From assembly GCA_030998225.1 (NCBI GenBank), contig JAPYXD010000308.1, forward strand, positions 4,226,001 through 4,290,000: a stretch of DNA of 64,000 nucleotides, in the 5' to 3' direction. The first letter of the stretch is position 1. Each line of letters begins with the position of its first letter. The notes under the pieces are model-generated. The model searched no databases, was not told where the DNA came from, and worked only from the letters and a program-made list of their open reading frames with translations. This document shows positions 54,089 through 64,000 of the stretch, piece after piece. Position numbers and translations under genes: made by a program. The DNA is from Diplolepis rosae. Taxonomy: Eukaryota; Arthropoda; Insecta; Hymenoptera; Diplolepididae.

Positions 54089-54504
54089 TGTTAATGCGAA
54101 CCTATGTCAAATTTGAATTTATTACTTTACTTTTAGAAAATAATTGTATGGAGCTACATATAGAATTACTAAGAAGACTATATGTGATCTGTTTACTTCT
54201 ATTAAATTTCTTTATTGTAAGGTGATACTGTATAACCTCGACCGCTCAAAGTAAAATTTGTTTATAATATCCCCACTAAATTCAGCTAAGCGCCGAACTG
54301 TGCGAAATAAAGGGCCACCAAGACAGTGGTCTGAGATTATTCATCGAGCACACATTAAAAAGTAGATCACTACCAGTTTATATTCTCTTTGTTCATTAAA
54401 ATCTCATCAAATGATAATTTTACCTGTTTGACATTATTATAAAAACCCTTCACCTCGGTTAAGTCAAAGGTGAAAGTGCAGTGAAGAAAAACTCGTACTG
54501 AACA
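54089..54504 (+). repeat. BEL/Pao 3' LTR
   Basis: It is 416 bp, preceded by a purine run (aacggggggagta) that serves as polypurine tract. It differs from the 5' LTR at about five positions. Confidence 0.95.
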
Positions 54505-55440
54505 GTTAGGTTGATTCCGGTTGCAAATTTTATATTCCGCTAAAGATTTGCATTTGTTCAGTGTTTCTCGATCGGTTGGTACATACGTAGTTTTACTCGT
54601 ATGCAAGTACTCGCATTCAGGTATCAGGGAAATGTGAGTGTTTTGAATTCTTTGTGGAGTAGGAATGACGTAGGTAATTATGTATTCTTCTTTTTCAAGT
54701 ACAGGTATCGAAATAATGTATGTTTAAGTTTTCCTAATTAAGGCTACATTAACTTCGCTAAGATCAATGATGTGTTGATAGCTTTCTGAATTAGCATCAA
54801 AGTGATAAGGGCTTCGATGTACAGCTTCAAATTCTTTAATTGTACCCATTAAGACTTTAGGTGTAAGATTCTGGAGATGGACTATTCCATGTTTGCCATT
54901 ATTTATAGCAGCCAATGCTGTTTCGATGTCATCGTGGAGTTCTTCGATCAAAATTTCACATGTAGTCAATTTAGAGGCTACAAACAAATTCCTAGTGTTG
55001 TTATTTAGGCTACCTCTAATTACATGTGCAATTGCGGTTTCGGCTTGTAATTTTCCTTCTAATTTTTTTGTAATCGGTTGAAGAAGAGTCCAGCACTAAT
55101 TTCAGAATCTTGGTATAATTTTGCATTACCATAGCCAAGTTTTTATTGTCTAAATACAGTTGCTCATATTCCTTACTGATTGTCTCGAGGTCACTGTTGC
55201 TCATGGTGCCGAATAAACTTTTAAATACTTCTTCTATGGCATTTAACATTTCTCTTTTACTTCGTCGAGTGCCCATTACCTGCTGGAGTAATTCTTCCTT
55301 TTGACGAAGTCGTTCGTATCTTTCGCCTATTGTTTTGATCTCATAATCCTCCGCACATTGAGAATCACAGGCTTTTATTGCAAGTTGAAGAGTGTTGGCT
55401 ATAAGATTAAATCGTTGTTGTGTATTGGTTTTGTTTGTTG
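54505..55440 (-). pseudogene. Env-like glycoprotein, N-terminal and central part
   Basis: On the minus strand the frame runs from about 55430 through an N-terminal region with paired cysteines to a furin-like site RRSKR at about 55260, followed by LFGT. This is the cleavage and fusion region that errantivirus env shares with baculovirus F proteins. A frameshift near 55015 and a TAA at 54724-54726 interrupt it. The central piece (54987-54724) has heptad-like helices, DDIETALAAINNGKHG, and the following piece ends at the BEL/Pao insertion. In errantiviruses env mediates membrane fusion. This copy is broken by the shift, the stop and the insertion. Confidence 0.78.
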
Positions 55441-55469
55441 AAATTACTAACTTCCATTTTTCGTTTTTG

Positions 55470-56079
55470 TTTTAAAAGCATGAAACTTTCTTCGCAATTA
55501 GGATTCCATTTGAATACTGTATCCTTTGTTGTTAGTTCAGTCAGAGGTTTAGCTATACTGGAAAAATTGCGTATAAATTTCCTGTAATAACCAGCTAATC
55601 CTAGGAATGATTGAGTTTCCGTTACTTTTCTAGGTTGCCTGAAATTTTTGACCTTCTGGTGTTGAAAACGCTGTGTACTTCATGGATTCCTCTGCCATAG
55701 GTATTTAATGTAAACCGGAGCTTAGGTCAAAGGCTGAGAAGAATTTGGCTTTTCCTAAGTGATCTATAATGTCATCTATCATTGGTAGTGGATATGTATC
55801 CTGATCTGCATCTTCGTTAATCTTTCTGAAGTCTATAACAATTCGCCACTTTTTCTTTCCTGAAGCATCTGATTTTTTAGGAACTACTCCAATTGGAGAG
55901 TTATAAGGCGACTTGGAATGTTTTATCACTTCTTTTTTTAGTGAATCGTCCATTTGTATAGATATTTCGTCTTTGTGACACTCAGGTAGCCTGCACGATT
56001 TAATATTGACTATTTTTCCTGGCTTAAGTATGATCTCGTGTTCCAGAAGCACAGTGCAGGGCAGTGGGTCTCCTTCCAA
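55470..56079 (-). pseudogene. Errantivirus pol fragment: RT with large deletions
   Basis: The open frame 56079-55705 reads the N-terminal half of a gypsy RT, including SPYNSPIGVVPKKSDASGKK, WRIVIDFRKINEDADQDTYP and FFSAFDLSSG with the first catalytic aspartate. Just after a STPEG motif the text jumps to RKVTETQSFLGLAGYYRKFI (about 55640-55580) and KPLTELTTKDTVFKW. The palm with YxDD is thus missing. It then ends next to env, with RNase H and integrase absent. Two separate deletions are needed to explain this. Confidence 0.85.
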
Positions 56080-56158
56080 ATTAGAAATGTCATTGTAAGA
56101 GGCTATTCCTTTCCATAATTGTTCACTAAGCTTCTCTTCTATGTGTTGGAGCCTAGTT

Positions 56159-56590
56159 TTATTTTTTAAATCTGCCAGTCGGTGTGCAATAGTTGTCCTT
56201 TCCTGGGTGAGAGCGATTCGGTGGGTTTCTTTTATCGTTTGGATGGGTTCGTAATTCGGTACATGGATCGATTCGGGAATTTCTGTCGTAATAATGATAA
56301 GGCACCGTTAACTGGTTGGATTTTATTAAGTAAATTCCATCTGGTATATTCGGATCGTTTCCAATAAATACTTCTTGATCAGGTTCATCAACATTTATTC
56401 GGATAGTTTGAGCTGTATTGCAACTAACAAATTCTCCATCATCGTAAAGCGGTAATTTTTTCTTATCTAAAATTAAGTATTGTGGTGTAATTGAATACAC
56501 AAGGTCACAAAAAAAAATTGGAATGAACTTTACATGTAAATTACTACCCATATGGATTTTGAGCCGCTGAATTTGAATCCGGTCTTAGAA
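56159..56590 (-). pseudogene. Errantivirus protease-region fragment
   Basis: The open frame 56551-56159 (130 codons) lies directly upstream of the RT piece in another phase. It contains LHVKFIPIFFCDLVYSITPQ and YLILDKKKLPLYDDG, and then a region with DPNIPDGIYLIKSNQLTVPY. The position between gag and RT and the general pattern fit the C-terminal part of the protease and its linker to RT. The DTG active site is not within the preserved part. Confidence 0.55.
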
Positions 56591-56984
56591 TTTCCCCTGG
56601 ACCCCCCAGTTCTCCCCTAGCCCAGGGAAAATGCGTAAAATCTTAGAAATTTCAGTATCTGTGAAAGCAATTTTGATCTACGCAATATTGAATAAAACGA
56701 TAATGTTTTCACGTATCTTGAGTCGCGTAGTTCCAATCTCACTTTAGAATTTCCCTAGAGTGCCTAAGAATTCGACTAGCATAGGAGAAAAAGTGTTAAG
56801 CTGAGCAAAACTTGTGATTTCTGGAAGGTTTTTTTCTGCGCAAGAAAGCTTAAATATTTTCGTATTTTGAGTTCCTGAATTCATATCTGATGTGAAAAAT
56901 GTTCCACAGTGCTATCCAGAAGAAGCTGTTCTCGGCGCAGAGATTTGTCGCGCTGAAAATAGTTTTTTTTTTTTAGAAAAATAG
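56591..56984. other. No gene seen
   Basis: Sequence between the errantivirus relic and the R1 LINE. It contains repeated 'tagaatttcccc/ctagagtgcc' motifs at about 56587 and 56746, otherwise nothing recognised. Confidence 0.4.
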
Positions 56985-57950
56985 AACTATCTCAACGAGC
57001 GCTGTGTTGGTCCTGGCGAGCGTCCCGCCAATAGATTTATTGGCGGAGGAAAGGCAGGAGACCTTTCAGCTCCGTAAGGAGCTTACCTGCGCCGATCTGC
57101 AGGAAATCGCTCGCGCAAAGGAGGCCATCCGCAAGGATGGAAGGCGCAGACTCGTCGAGAAGTGGCAGATGAGATGGCATGGTGAGCAGACAGGGAGATG
57201 GACCTACCGCCTGATCTCGTAGCTCGCCACCTGGCTGAATAGAAAGCACGGGGAAGTCGGCTTTTATTTGGCGCAAGCGCTCTCAGGCCATGGCTGTTTC
57301 AACGCGTACCTGAGGCGCTTTAAGAAGAGAGACGAGGAGACGTGTTGCTACTGCGATTTCCCGGTGGATAACGCGGAGCACGCACTCTTCGTCTGCGCAA
57401 AATGGGGTGTGGCTAGGGAGGTCCTCGGTCAGGCGGTGCGTTCTGAGCTTACTCCTGACAAGATGGCCCCTCTCATGCTTCATTCTGAACGGTCCTGGAG
57501 GCTCATTGAGTCATTCGTCACACTCGTGATGAAGACAAGGTAGCTTGATGGGCGTCGAGAGCGTAACAACGGGGAGGGCCAGTAGAAATCGCATCGGGGC
57601 CTGCACCCGCGGTTCTGCGTCTTGGACGGAATTGGGTGTCCGCGTCGTCCGGGGGAGGGGGGATCGCTTTATTCCTTTCTGACTGGCACGGCTAGTCGGT
57701 CTGCCTAACGGGCGTGTGACCGCGGATGGGAGTCCCGGGCGAACGGATGACGGAAGAGTCGTCCTAGGAGAGTCCTGTACAATGTCTTTAAAAGATTTTG
57801 TAGACAAAAGACTGACGAAAAGGGCCTTACACCCTAAGCAACATACATCGCTTTCTACCCAGAGAGTAGGGGGGAAAGTAGAACAGGACTTTCTTTACAT
57901 TCTTTACAATTTGTCTTTCAATCGAAATATCTTGAAAAACAACTTGTACA
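56985..57950 (+). mobile_element. R1-clade LINE, 5'-truncated copy with 3' UTR
   Basis: The frame opens near 57000 (VLASVPPIDLLAEERQETFQ) and reads LRKELTCADLQEIARAKEAI, MRWHGEQTGRWTYRLI and then a TAG at 57220-57222, where the copy at 1-345 has GAG. It continues WLNRKHGEVGFYLAQALSGH, CFNAYLRRFKKRDEETCCYC, the zinc-cluster partner AEHALFVCAKWGVAREVLGQ and ends FVTLVMKTR before TAG (57541). The GC-rich 3' UTR follows to about 57950. Truncation from the 5' side is the usual result of incomplete target-primed reverse transcription. The cluster C-x-x-C...H...C is typical of the R1 C-terminus. Only one stop interrupts it. Confidence 0.88.
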
Positions 57951-59201
57951 TAAATGTAACATTATAGTTATTATAGCACATAAATCCAACGAAATTCTTA
58001 CATGTTAACCACTGCTGTTTGCAGTGGTTCGCTTAGTTCTCTCTGGTTGAAGGCTCCCTGTACCTACAGCTGATATTTCGTGCGCGAGGAATCACATGTA
58101 CGCACGGTTTGCCAAAGTTGTGTAAGTTTGATTACTATATGAAAATCAACAGTGTGTAAGAGCACTGCCTACAAATCGACAGCTTGCTTGGTTCTTATGT
58201 TTCTTTCGACTCTGCTGGATTCCGTGCAAAATAGGCGCGAAAGAGATATCAAATTCAACATGATGGAAAATATAATTTAAAAGCTTAACCATAAAATCAT
58301 AATTTTATAATTTGTAAAATCGTTTACATGATAGTTTCAATAAACAAGTGTTAATTTAGGGGTTCAATATTTAAGCAAGTTAATAATTTATATTCTAATT
58401 CACATACGAAATTACAATTACTGAACAATTTTTTTGTATGAAGTTCATTCAACAAATCTTTACTATTGAGTAAAATACATTAAATACCATTTTTTGAAAT
58501 ACATAACATCTTTTACGTGACAATTTCAATATATAAGTGTAAAAAAAAGGTTTATTTTTTTTTAATGAATAAATTATATTTACATTTGCATATGAAATTA
58601 CTCATTGAGATTATTTGTTATTAAATAAAAGTGACTAAAATTATAAAAATAAAATAAATTTTAAAAAAGTTTTAGAATACTTAAAAAACTTTATATGACA
58701 TTTTGTTAATGTATAAATCTGATGAAAGGATTGATAATTAAAAAACTTATTATTTGAAAAATTAACCTTTTTTTAAATTCTTTTGAAAAGTATTCACCTG
58801 AAATAAATATGTGAAAAATTTTATATAATTTTGGGATGCTATAAATACTCAAAAAAAAAATTTCAATAAAAATTAATATCATTAAATGTTTATAGTTACA
58901 AGACGAGATATAAACAAATGTTTAGTGTTACGTACGAATAATTAAATTTAATATAATAAAAATATTAAATCCAATTATACGCCCGCTTGAGGCTCCAAAC
59001 TGCCAAATTTCAATTCAGAAAATTATAAATTAAATAAATCAAAATTTGTTTAATTATTGGGACCGTGCTTTTGTTCTCCCCTCTGACTGAGGAGGCTATA
59101 CCCTGTTTTTAAGAAAACCCCCTTTGATTTTTGGAAAAGAAAACTTGAATGTAGGAAGATTTCCAGTTTTATAGTTTAATGTACGTATAAAAAGGATATA
59201 C

Positions 59202-59204
<3 letters not shown>

Positions 59205-59241
<37 letters not shown>
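59205..59241 (+). repeat. (TA)n microsatellite
   Basis: About 18 uninterrupted TA units. Confidence 0.95.
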
Positions 59242-59246
<5 letters not shown>

Positions 59247-60716
59247 CGATACCTTACTACTAGTTTTCCTTACATCTTCCAGTCCCAGGAGAGTGTGAGA
59301 GAGGGAGAGATTTTCCCCTTAGCTCCTGATTCGTCCTAGACTGGGCAATGGTTTTCTGTTGGTTGCCGCAGAGGAACTTGAGTCTTATTTGTGCACAATA
59401 TACACAAATAATGTTTTGACACTTTTATTAATCTGGACTTTTAAGTTATTCCGCCGAAGGTTGAAATATATTTGAATATATTCAAGTAAAAATTTGCTTC
59501 TGTCTAGATGAAGACTTTTGTTTTTTTCGTCCGCACGACACGATTCCAAAAATAATTAAATATTCGTTAGATAAAAGAATTTCACGGTTTTAAGCAACTA
59601 ACGAATCGCGAAGGAACTGTCGATCTATACCGCAGACGCGCACGATAAAAGAAAAGTGTTTTCTTTATTATTCTAAGGTCTGGATCTAATCAAGAAACTT
59701 AGAAGACTGCGAACTTTAGTAATCCGATTTTTGCTGACCCACAGGTGTCATTGGATACCTTCATCCTTTCTATCTTAGCAAAAGGAAGTGGTTGAGTACT
59801 ATCATTTGATTCACATTCATAAGTATTTCAGAAACGATATTTAGTTTCTTTTATTTCATTTCAAATTGAAATGTTTTATCTTATAATTGTTATTAGTAAT
59901 TGTTTTATTAATAACGTTGTCACTAAAACAATTTCATTGTTTCAGACAATTTATTTTAAGTCATTAAAAGCACGTGGATCGGTTGCGGTACGTCAGCCGG
60001 TATAAGCATTTAGGCTCGGATGGTAGCGGGGTATGGGAAGGGGTAGATGTATGCTGGACCTTACGCTGAGCGCAGAGGCGGATCTTGGCAGTCATAGAAT
60101 CGGATAAAATATATGCATATATCTGCCTTCTTTAGTGCGCGCCTGGGCGGACGAAAGATGGAAGCAAGCAAAGGCAGAAAGGTGGTTTTAACGCAAGATG
60201 CTAGTTTGAGCTGCAGGGAGATAGCTCTCTCTCTCTCTTCGTTCCTTACTCATTCTCTCTTACATCGCTTCTTTCTCCTCTCTTTCGTGTTCATTCTTCG
60301 TCGCGCTAATCATCCCTCCCCTCCTTATTCATGCTCCGCACGCTCTAATTTCTTTTCTCTTTATGCATAGTATTTCTGCTTATGACTTATTTTATTCAGA
60401 ACTTGTGTCGAGGGTCATTGTGTACCTGAAGACATGAGTTCTGAATTTCAGATATCCTAAAACATATGAAATAGACCCCTTAAAAGTGCGAAGCCGAGAT
60501 TGAACAGTTCATCTCAATATTTTAATTCCTGTTGCTTTTGTCTTATCTGTAACAAGAGTGCGAACTTATCGTATAACGTCTGTACCTACTCATTCTCCCG
60601 CGCTCTCTCATTTTTTTGTAATTTTGCCCTCGTGTGAGAGCTACGTAGAAGCAGCATATAAGACGACCGTCTATTTGTACAATATTATTATACAATATAT
60701 ATATGAATATTGCATA

Positions 60717-60771
60717 TACACACACACACACATACATACACGTACATATATATACATATATGTATGCAATT
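60717..60771 (+). repeat. (CA)n/(TA)n microsatellite
   Basis: An uninterrupted ACACAC run of about 7 units is followed by cataca and acatatatata variants. Confidence 0.9.
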
Positions 60772-61373
60772 TGAATTAGGATTTTTGATTGAATTTGATT
60801 TGAATCGAGAAGCTTTCCTTGACTTAGATATTATTTTCAGTCATCTCTCCTTCAATTTCTCTCTTGCTCGGTTTATACTTGGCTCGAACCAACTCGTTGC
60901 CCCATGAATGCTGAGTCGATTATCAGTAAGCGCTCAAGTTACGAGCGATACAAGGTAGCAAAAACGCGTCCTTGGTCCGCCTATAAGTCGTGAATTAATA
61001 CAGCATAGAAATACTTCCGTGCTATATTAATTCCGGAGTACAAAAATAAGGGATAATTTCCATTACTTTCATTCGCGCGTAACATAGCTTTGTGAATTTA
61101 AGCTTCGATCACAAATTTTAAATGCCTTAACAGATTTAAAATTTTTTTATATATTTATAAAAATTTCAATTAGAAAATTAAGAGGAAAATTTGTCTTACA
61201 TCTAAAAACAGACTATTGACTGTCAAAATACTATTAAAAAATTTTCTATTCAAACTTTGTATGAGAGGATATCCTTCAACAGTTAAAAGATGTTCTTTTC
61301 AAATGTTATCCTTTTACATTCAAAGTATTTCCTTTGGCGTGCAAATGAAATCATTTGACATACAAAAGAAATA

Positions 61374-62923
61374 TAATTTCGAGAATAAAATAAAACAAAT
61401 TGTATCATATAACCTATAAGAAATGTACACAAGCCCAACTTTGACTAATGGCAATATTAAATCCATTATTATCAATACCATAATAACTTTCTGTCTTAGA
61501 TTTCAGCTTGAAGAAATTTTGAGATGCAACTTTGCTCGCACTAAAAATTCCATTTTTTTTAAATTGGATGTGGTAAAATTGTAGAAAATTTGTTTTTTTA
61601 ACAAATTTATTTGCTTACATAGAAAAAATTTCAAGTCATAAATAAAAGTTCGCTTGAAAAATATTTCCTTAATATAGTTTTAAATTAACTTACGTGTTAT
61701 GTTTGTTTTTTTTCTTACACTCAAAAAAAAAAGTCCATTGATGGTGAAATTACGTTCCTTTTAGAATGCATCCATTGAATTTTAAGCAGATTTCTTTTGT
61801 CTATCAACAGAATCGTTTTACTGTTAAAAAACTGATCTGTACAATGCAAAACGAAAATAGTTCTACCAATAAACGATTTATTTTCACTCTGAAAAGAAAT
61901 CATTTAACTTTTAAAGGATCCCATTTGTAGTTTAGCGGACCATAGAACCATCGTCCTTTTTTATTGATTTTGTAAAGCATCCTTGAATTGCATTGAATAT
62001 TATGGTTTTCATCAAAAATGTGGATAGACTTGAAAATTTCAATTTATTAAAATATACATCTAATGAAATCCGTAAATTTTTCTCTGTTGCAAAAAAAGGT
62101 GCGGAATAATTATTGTTCGTCTCCCAAATATCATAAAACAGAATTATGATAAAAAGCGAGAAAATCTGAAATTTTTCAATGAAATTGAAAAAAATCGTAT
62201 CGATATCTTAAAATGTAAATAGATTTTAATTTTATTTTTTGAAGTATAATATTGTTTTCGAAATTTATTGAAAATTGGAAATTATTTAAATTACAACTGT
62301 TTAAATGTCCTTATTTGGTCAAATTTTAATTCTCGTTACATAATTTTCAAAAATATGAACAAAATTAATTTTTTGAAGAAAAAAATTAATTTTGTCAAAC
62401 AAATTTTATAATTCCAAATCGAATAGTGTTCCAAATTACATTTATAATTAATTATACAAATTTGAAATACATCTGTAATACACATTTCAATTTATTTGCA
62501 ACGTTTATTTAAACTATAACTACATACACATAGTTTTGTATGTATAATTTTTTATACAATTATTTATTTTATATCTGGATTCAAAATTATCAGTCAACTT
62601 TATACTACAGAATTCATTGTGAAATATTTTCAATATTTTCAATCGAACTTTTATTTATGACTTGAAATATTTTCTATGTAAGCAAATAAATTTGTTAAAA
62701 CAACAAAAGTTCTACAATTTTACCACATCCAATTTTTAAAAAAATGGAATTTTTGATGCGAGCAAAGTTGTATTTCGAAATTTCTTTAAGCTGAAATCTA
62801 AGAAAGAAAGTTATTATAGTATTGATAATAATCGATTTAATATTGCCATTAGTCAATGTTGGTCTTGTGTACATTTCTTAGAGGTTATATCATACAATTT
62901 GTTTTATTTTATTCTCGAAATTA
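61374..62923. mobile_element. Foldback element with about 300-bp arms
   Basis: The left arm 61374-61668 and the right arm 62625-62923 are diverged reverse complements. The outer ends are TAATTTCGAGAATAAAATAA with its inverted copy, and inner blocks such as gacttgaaatattttctatgtaagcaaataaatttgtt are shared. There is no coding frame in the about 960-bp centre. An ACACGGAG-type element starts directly at the right end. No target duplication was identified. Confidence 0.8.
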
Positions 62924-63231
62924 CACGGAGAAAAATAGTTAAAGTAATTTTACTGGACTCTGTCGATTAAACTTGGGACATAAGGACATTTGAACATCTA
63001 TTAAATCCTAGTCGGGTAAAATCAATTTGATATATACCTAATTCACCCAAAGTGAATAACAATAAGCGTTACATAGGGAATAGTAAGGAGTTGAGTAAAA
63101 CGTTATCGACGACAGGGCACCAACATGCGTCAGTGGGTTAACATGAAATGTATAAGTATATCACCGACGCTTGAGGTGCTTCAAGCCGTAGTTGGGTAAA
63201 ATGAGCATCGGGTGTATTATTTGAACTGGCA
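62923..63231 (+). mobile_element. ACACGGAG long family copy
   Basis: It begins ACACGGAGAAAAATAGTTAAAG and runs collinear with the copies at 34766-34990 and (inverted) 36770-37088, including cgacgacagggca, gcgtcagtgggtt and accgacgcttgagg. It breaks off at the MITE insertion at 63232. Confidence 0.75.
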
Positions 63232-63236
63232 ATGGT

Positions 63237-63457
63237 ACACGGAGAAAAATGGATGTTCAACTATGGGACAGCCATCTTATATGTTCAATTGTATTATCTA
63301 GATGTTCAACTGTAATATCTAAGATATTAATCTCTGCATATTTTAACATCTTAGATATTACAGCTGAATATCTAGATATTACAACTAAATATATAAGATG
63401 GCTGTCCCATAGTTAAACATCTAGATGTTAATTCTAAACATCCACTTTTCTCTGTGT
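63237..63457. mobile_element. ACACGGAG-type MITE with 5-bp target duplication
   Basis: This 221-bp palindromic element begins ACACGGAGAAAAATGGATGT and ends, in reverse complement, ACACAGAGAAAAGTGGATGT. The inner part of the arms includes actatgggacagccatctta on both sides. ATGGT is duplicated at 63232-63236 and 63458-63462. It contains no coding frame. This is the one member of the group in the window whose boundaries are proved by a target duplication. Confidence 0.88.
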
Positions 63458-63462
63458 ATGGT

Positions 63463-64000
63463 TCTCTCAAATAAAAAAAAATTCTTACCTCGAGCCTGCC
63501 AATAGTCATCCGGTACATACATAAACAACTTACAAATACATTCACACCATTCAGACGTAACCAATCACATTTCAAATTACAAATACACTTAAACTTATAA
63601 CCTTACATATATAATCCTAATAACTACACACTTATATATAGTACGATACGCTTTCGTCGAATCGCGCACACGCTCGCTTACAATACTGAGACATAAAACT
63701 TGGAACTTTCTTATATAGTGACTGCAAGAGTTATTCAGTACTTGTGAGAGTAAGTGCCGTCAATAAAAATTTTTTAGCCTTACTCAAGTAAAAATAAATC
63801 AACTTTTTTCATAAATGATTAATAAAATATTTTTAAAAATTAATATAATTAATCAATTATTATAACTATGATTATTGACATATATAATATAATTATTAAA
63901 TTACATTTAGTATACATTTTTATTACAACGACGTATGAAGTTTAGTGAAACTAAATTTTCAAATGTACATTAAAAAATTGCATTATTATTAAGAAGTATC
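63463..64000. other. No gene seen
   Basis: AT-rich sequence. A short GC-richer patch (cgctttcgtcgaatcgcgcacacgctcgc) lies near 63650. Confidence 0.4.

Larger units (their letters stand above)
47770..54504 (+). mobile_element. BEL/Pao LTR retrotransposon, nearly complete
   Basis: A 6735-bp element with two 416-bp LTRs differs by about five substitutions between the LTRs. It is flanked by a perfect 5-bp target duplication GTTAG (47765-47769, 54505-54509). It carries a tRNA-Tyr-type primer site, a leader with a five-unit repeat, and one reading frame in a single phase from 48822 to 53999 (gag, protease, RT, RNase H, integrase). That frame is interrupted only by three in-frame stops (50124, 51327, 52785). 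It lies inverted within the env of the errantivirus relic. The low LTR divergence makes it the youngest datable insertion in the window. Confidence 0.96.
47040..56590 (-). mobile_element. Errantivirus-like (gypsy with env) relic, split by BEL/Pao
   Basis: Read on the minus strand the order is protease region, N-terminal RT, a short later RT segment, env N-terminal part, BEL/Pao insertion, env C-terminal part. This is the layout of insect endogenous errantiviruses. The gag, most of RT including the YxDD box, RNase H and integrase are absent through deletions. Excluding the BEL/Pao element about 2.8 kb of the relic remains. No LTR pair could be identified, so the outer limits are approximate. 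It cannot be mobile or infectious. Confidence 0.8.
57951..61373. other. AT-rich DNA, no gene seen
   Basis: No coding pattern of convincing type. A CT-rich stretch lies at 60225-60360, in which ctctctctctc is followed by pyrimidine-rich text. Two microsatellites are listed separately. Confidence 0.45.

Noticed and set aside
54370..54504. Env reading continuing into the BEL/Pao LTR on the minus strand
   Set aside because: The open frame runs on past the insertion boundary by chance. The target duplication fixes the true end of env sequence at 54505.
60113..60370. 85-codon open frame at a CT-rich tract
   Set aside because: The S/F/L-rich part is the translation of a pyrimidine tract.

Overview
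This is a window of insect nuclear DNA that is almost entirely accumulated transposable elements. It is AT-rich and carries R1-clade LINEs, Ty3/gypsy, BEL/Pao, mariner/Tc1 and piggyBac relics, and tRNA-derived SINEs. The one host gene I can recognise is split into short exons with GT/AG borders. I cannot fix the insect order.

Host gene. Three minus-strand exons (30920-30627, 17474-17308, 2280-2149) encode a continuous, phase-consistent middle part of the mitochondrial complex I 39 kDa subunit NDUFA9. The two introns between them are about 13.2 and 15.0 kb and hold most of the elements in the left half. The first exon(s) were not found and the 3' exons lie left of base 1. No stop or frameshift is visible in the three exons, so the gene may well be functional.

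Left intron (2.3-17.3 kb): a decayed Ty3/gypsy element with both LTRs (3097-9911), a decayed zinc-finger transposon-type protein (10.2-11.35 kb), a candidate LTR, a tRNA-type SINE, an R1 LINE relic, a mariner interrupted by an 8-bp-TSD MITE, and a piggyBac transposase relic. Right intron (17.5-30.6 kb): inverted-repeat elements nested in one another, including a 1.7-kb piggyBac-type foldback (18764-20459), a 3.9-kb element with long inverted ends (22408-26337) that has a Tc1/mariner-type transposon inside it, and a mariner (28544-29914).

Right of the last recognised exon (31-47 kb): a mariner split by a TTAA-targeted element, a perfect-stem hairpin, a 2.9-kb inverted-repeat composite, a MITE group sharing the terminus ACACGGAGAAAAAT, two copies of a SINE, a Tc1-type deletion derivative, and a 163-bp satellite with a mariner MITE in one unit. 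There is also a Mutator-type transposase-domain relic whose frame is broken by one TTAA-flanked MITE.

From 47 to 56.6 kb is a minus-strand errantivirus-like relic (protease, part of RT, env with a furin-like site). Its env is cut by a young, nearly complete BEL/Pao element (47770-54504) with 416-bp LTRs and a perfect 5-bp TSD. A truncated R1 LINE follows (57-58 kb), then mostly featureless AT-rich DNA, a foldback at 61.4-62.9 kb and two neighbouring ACACGGAG-type elements at the right end.

I see no operon-like or defence-like system. The notable content is the datable nesting, several insertions whose removal leaves the host frame intact, and what look like uncatalogued MITE, SINE and satellite families.
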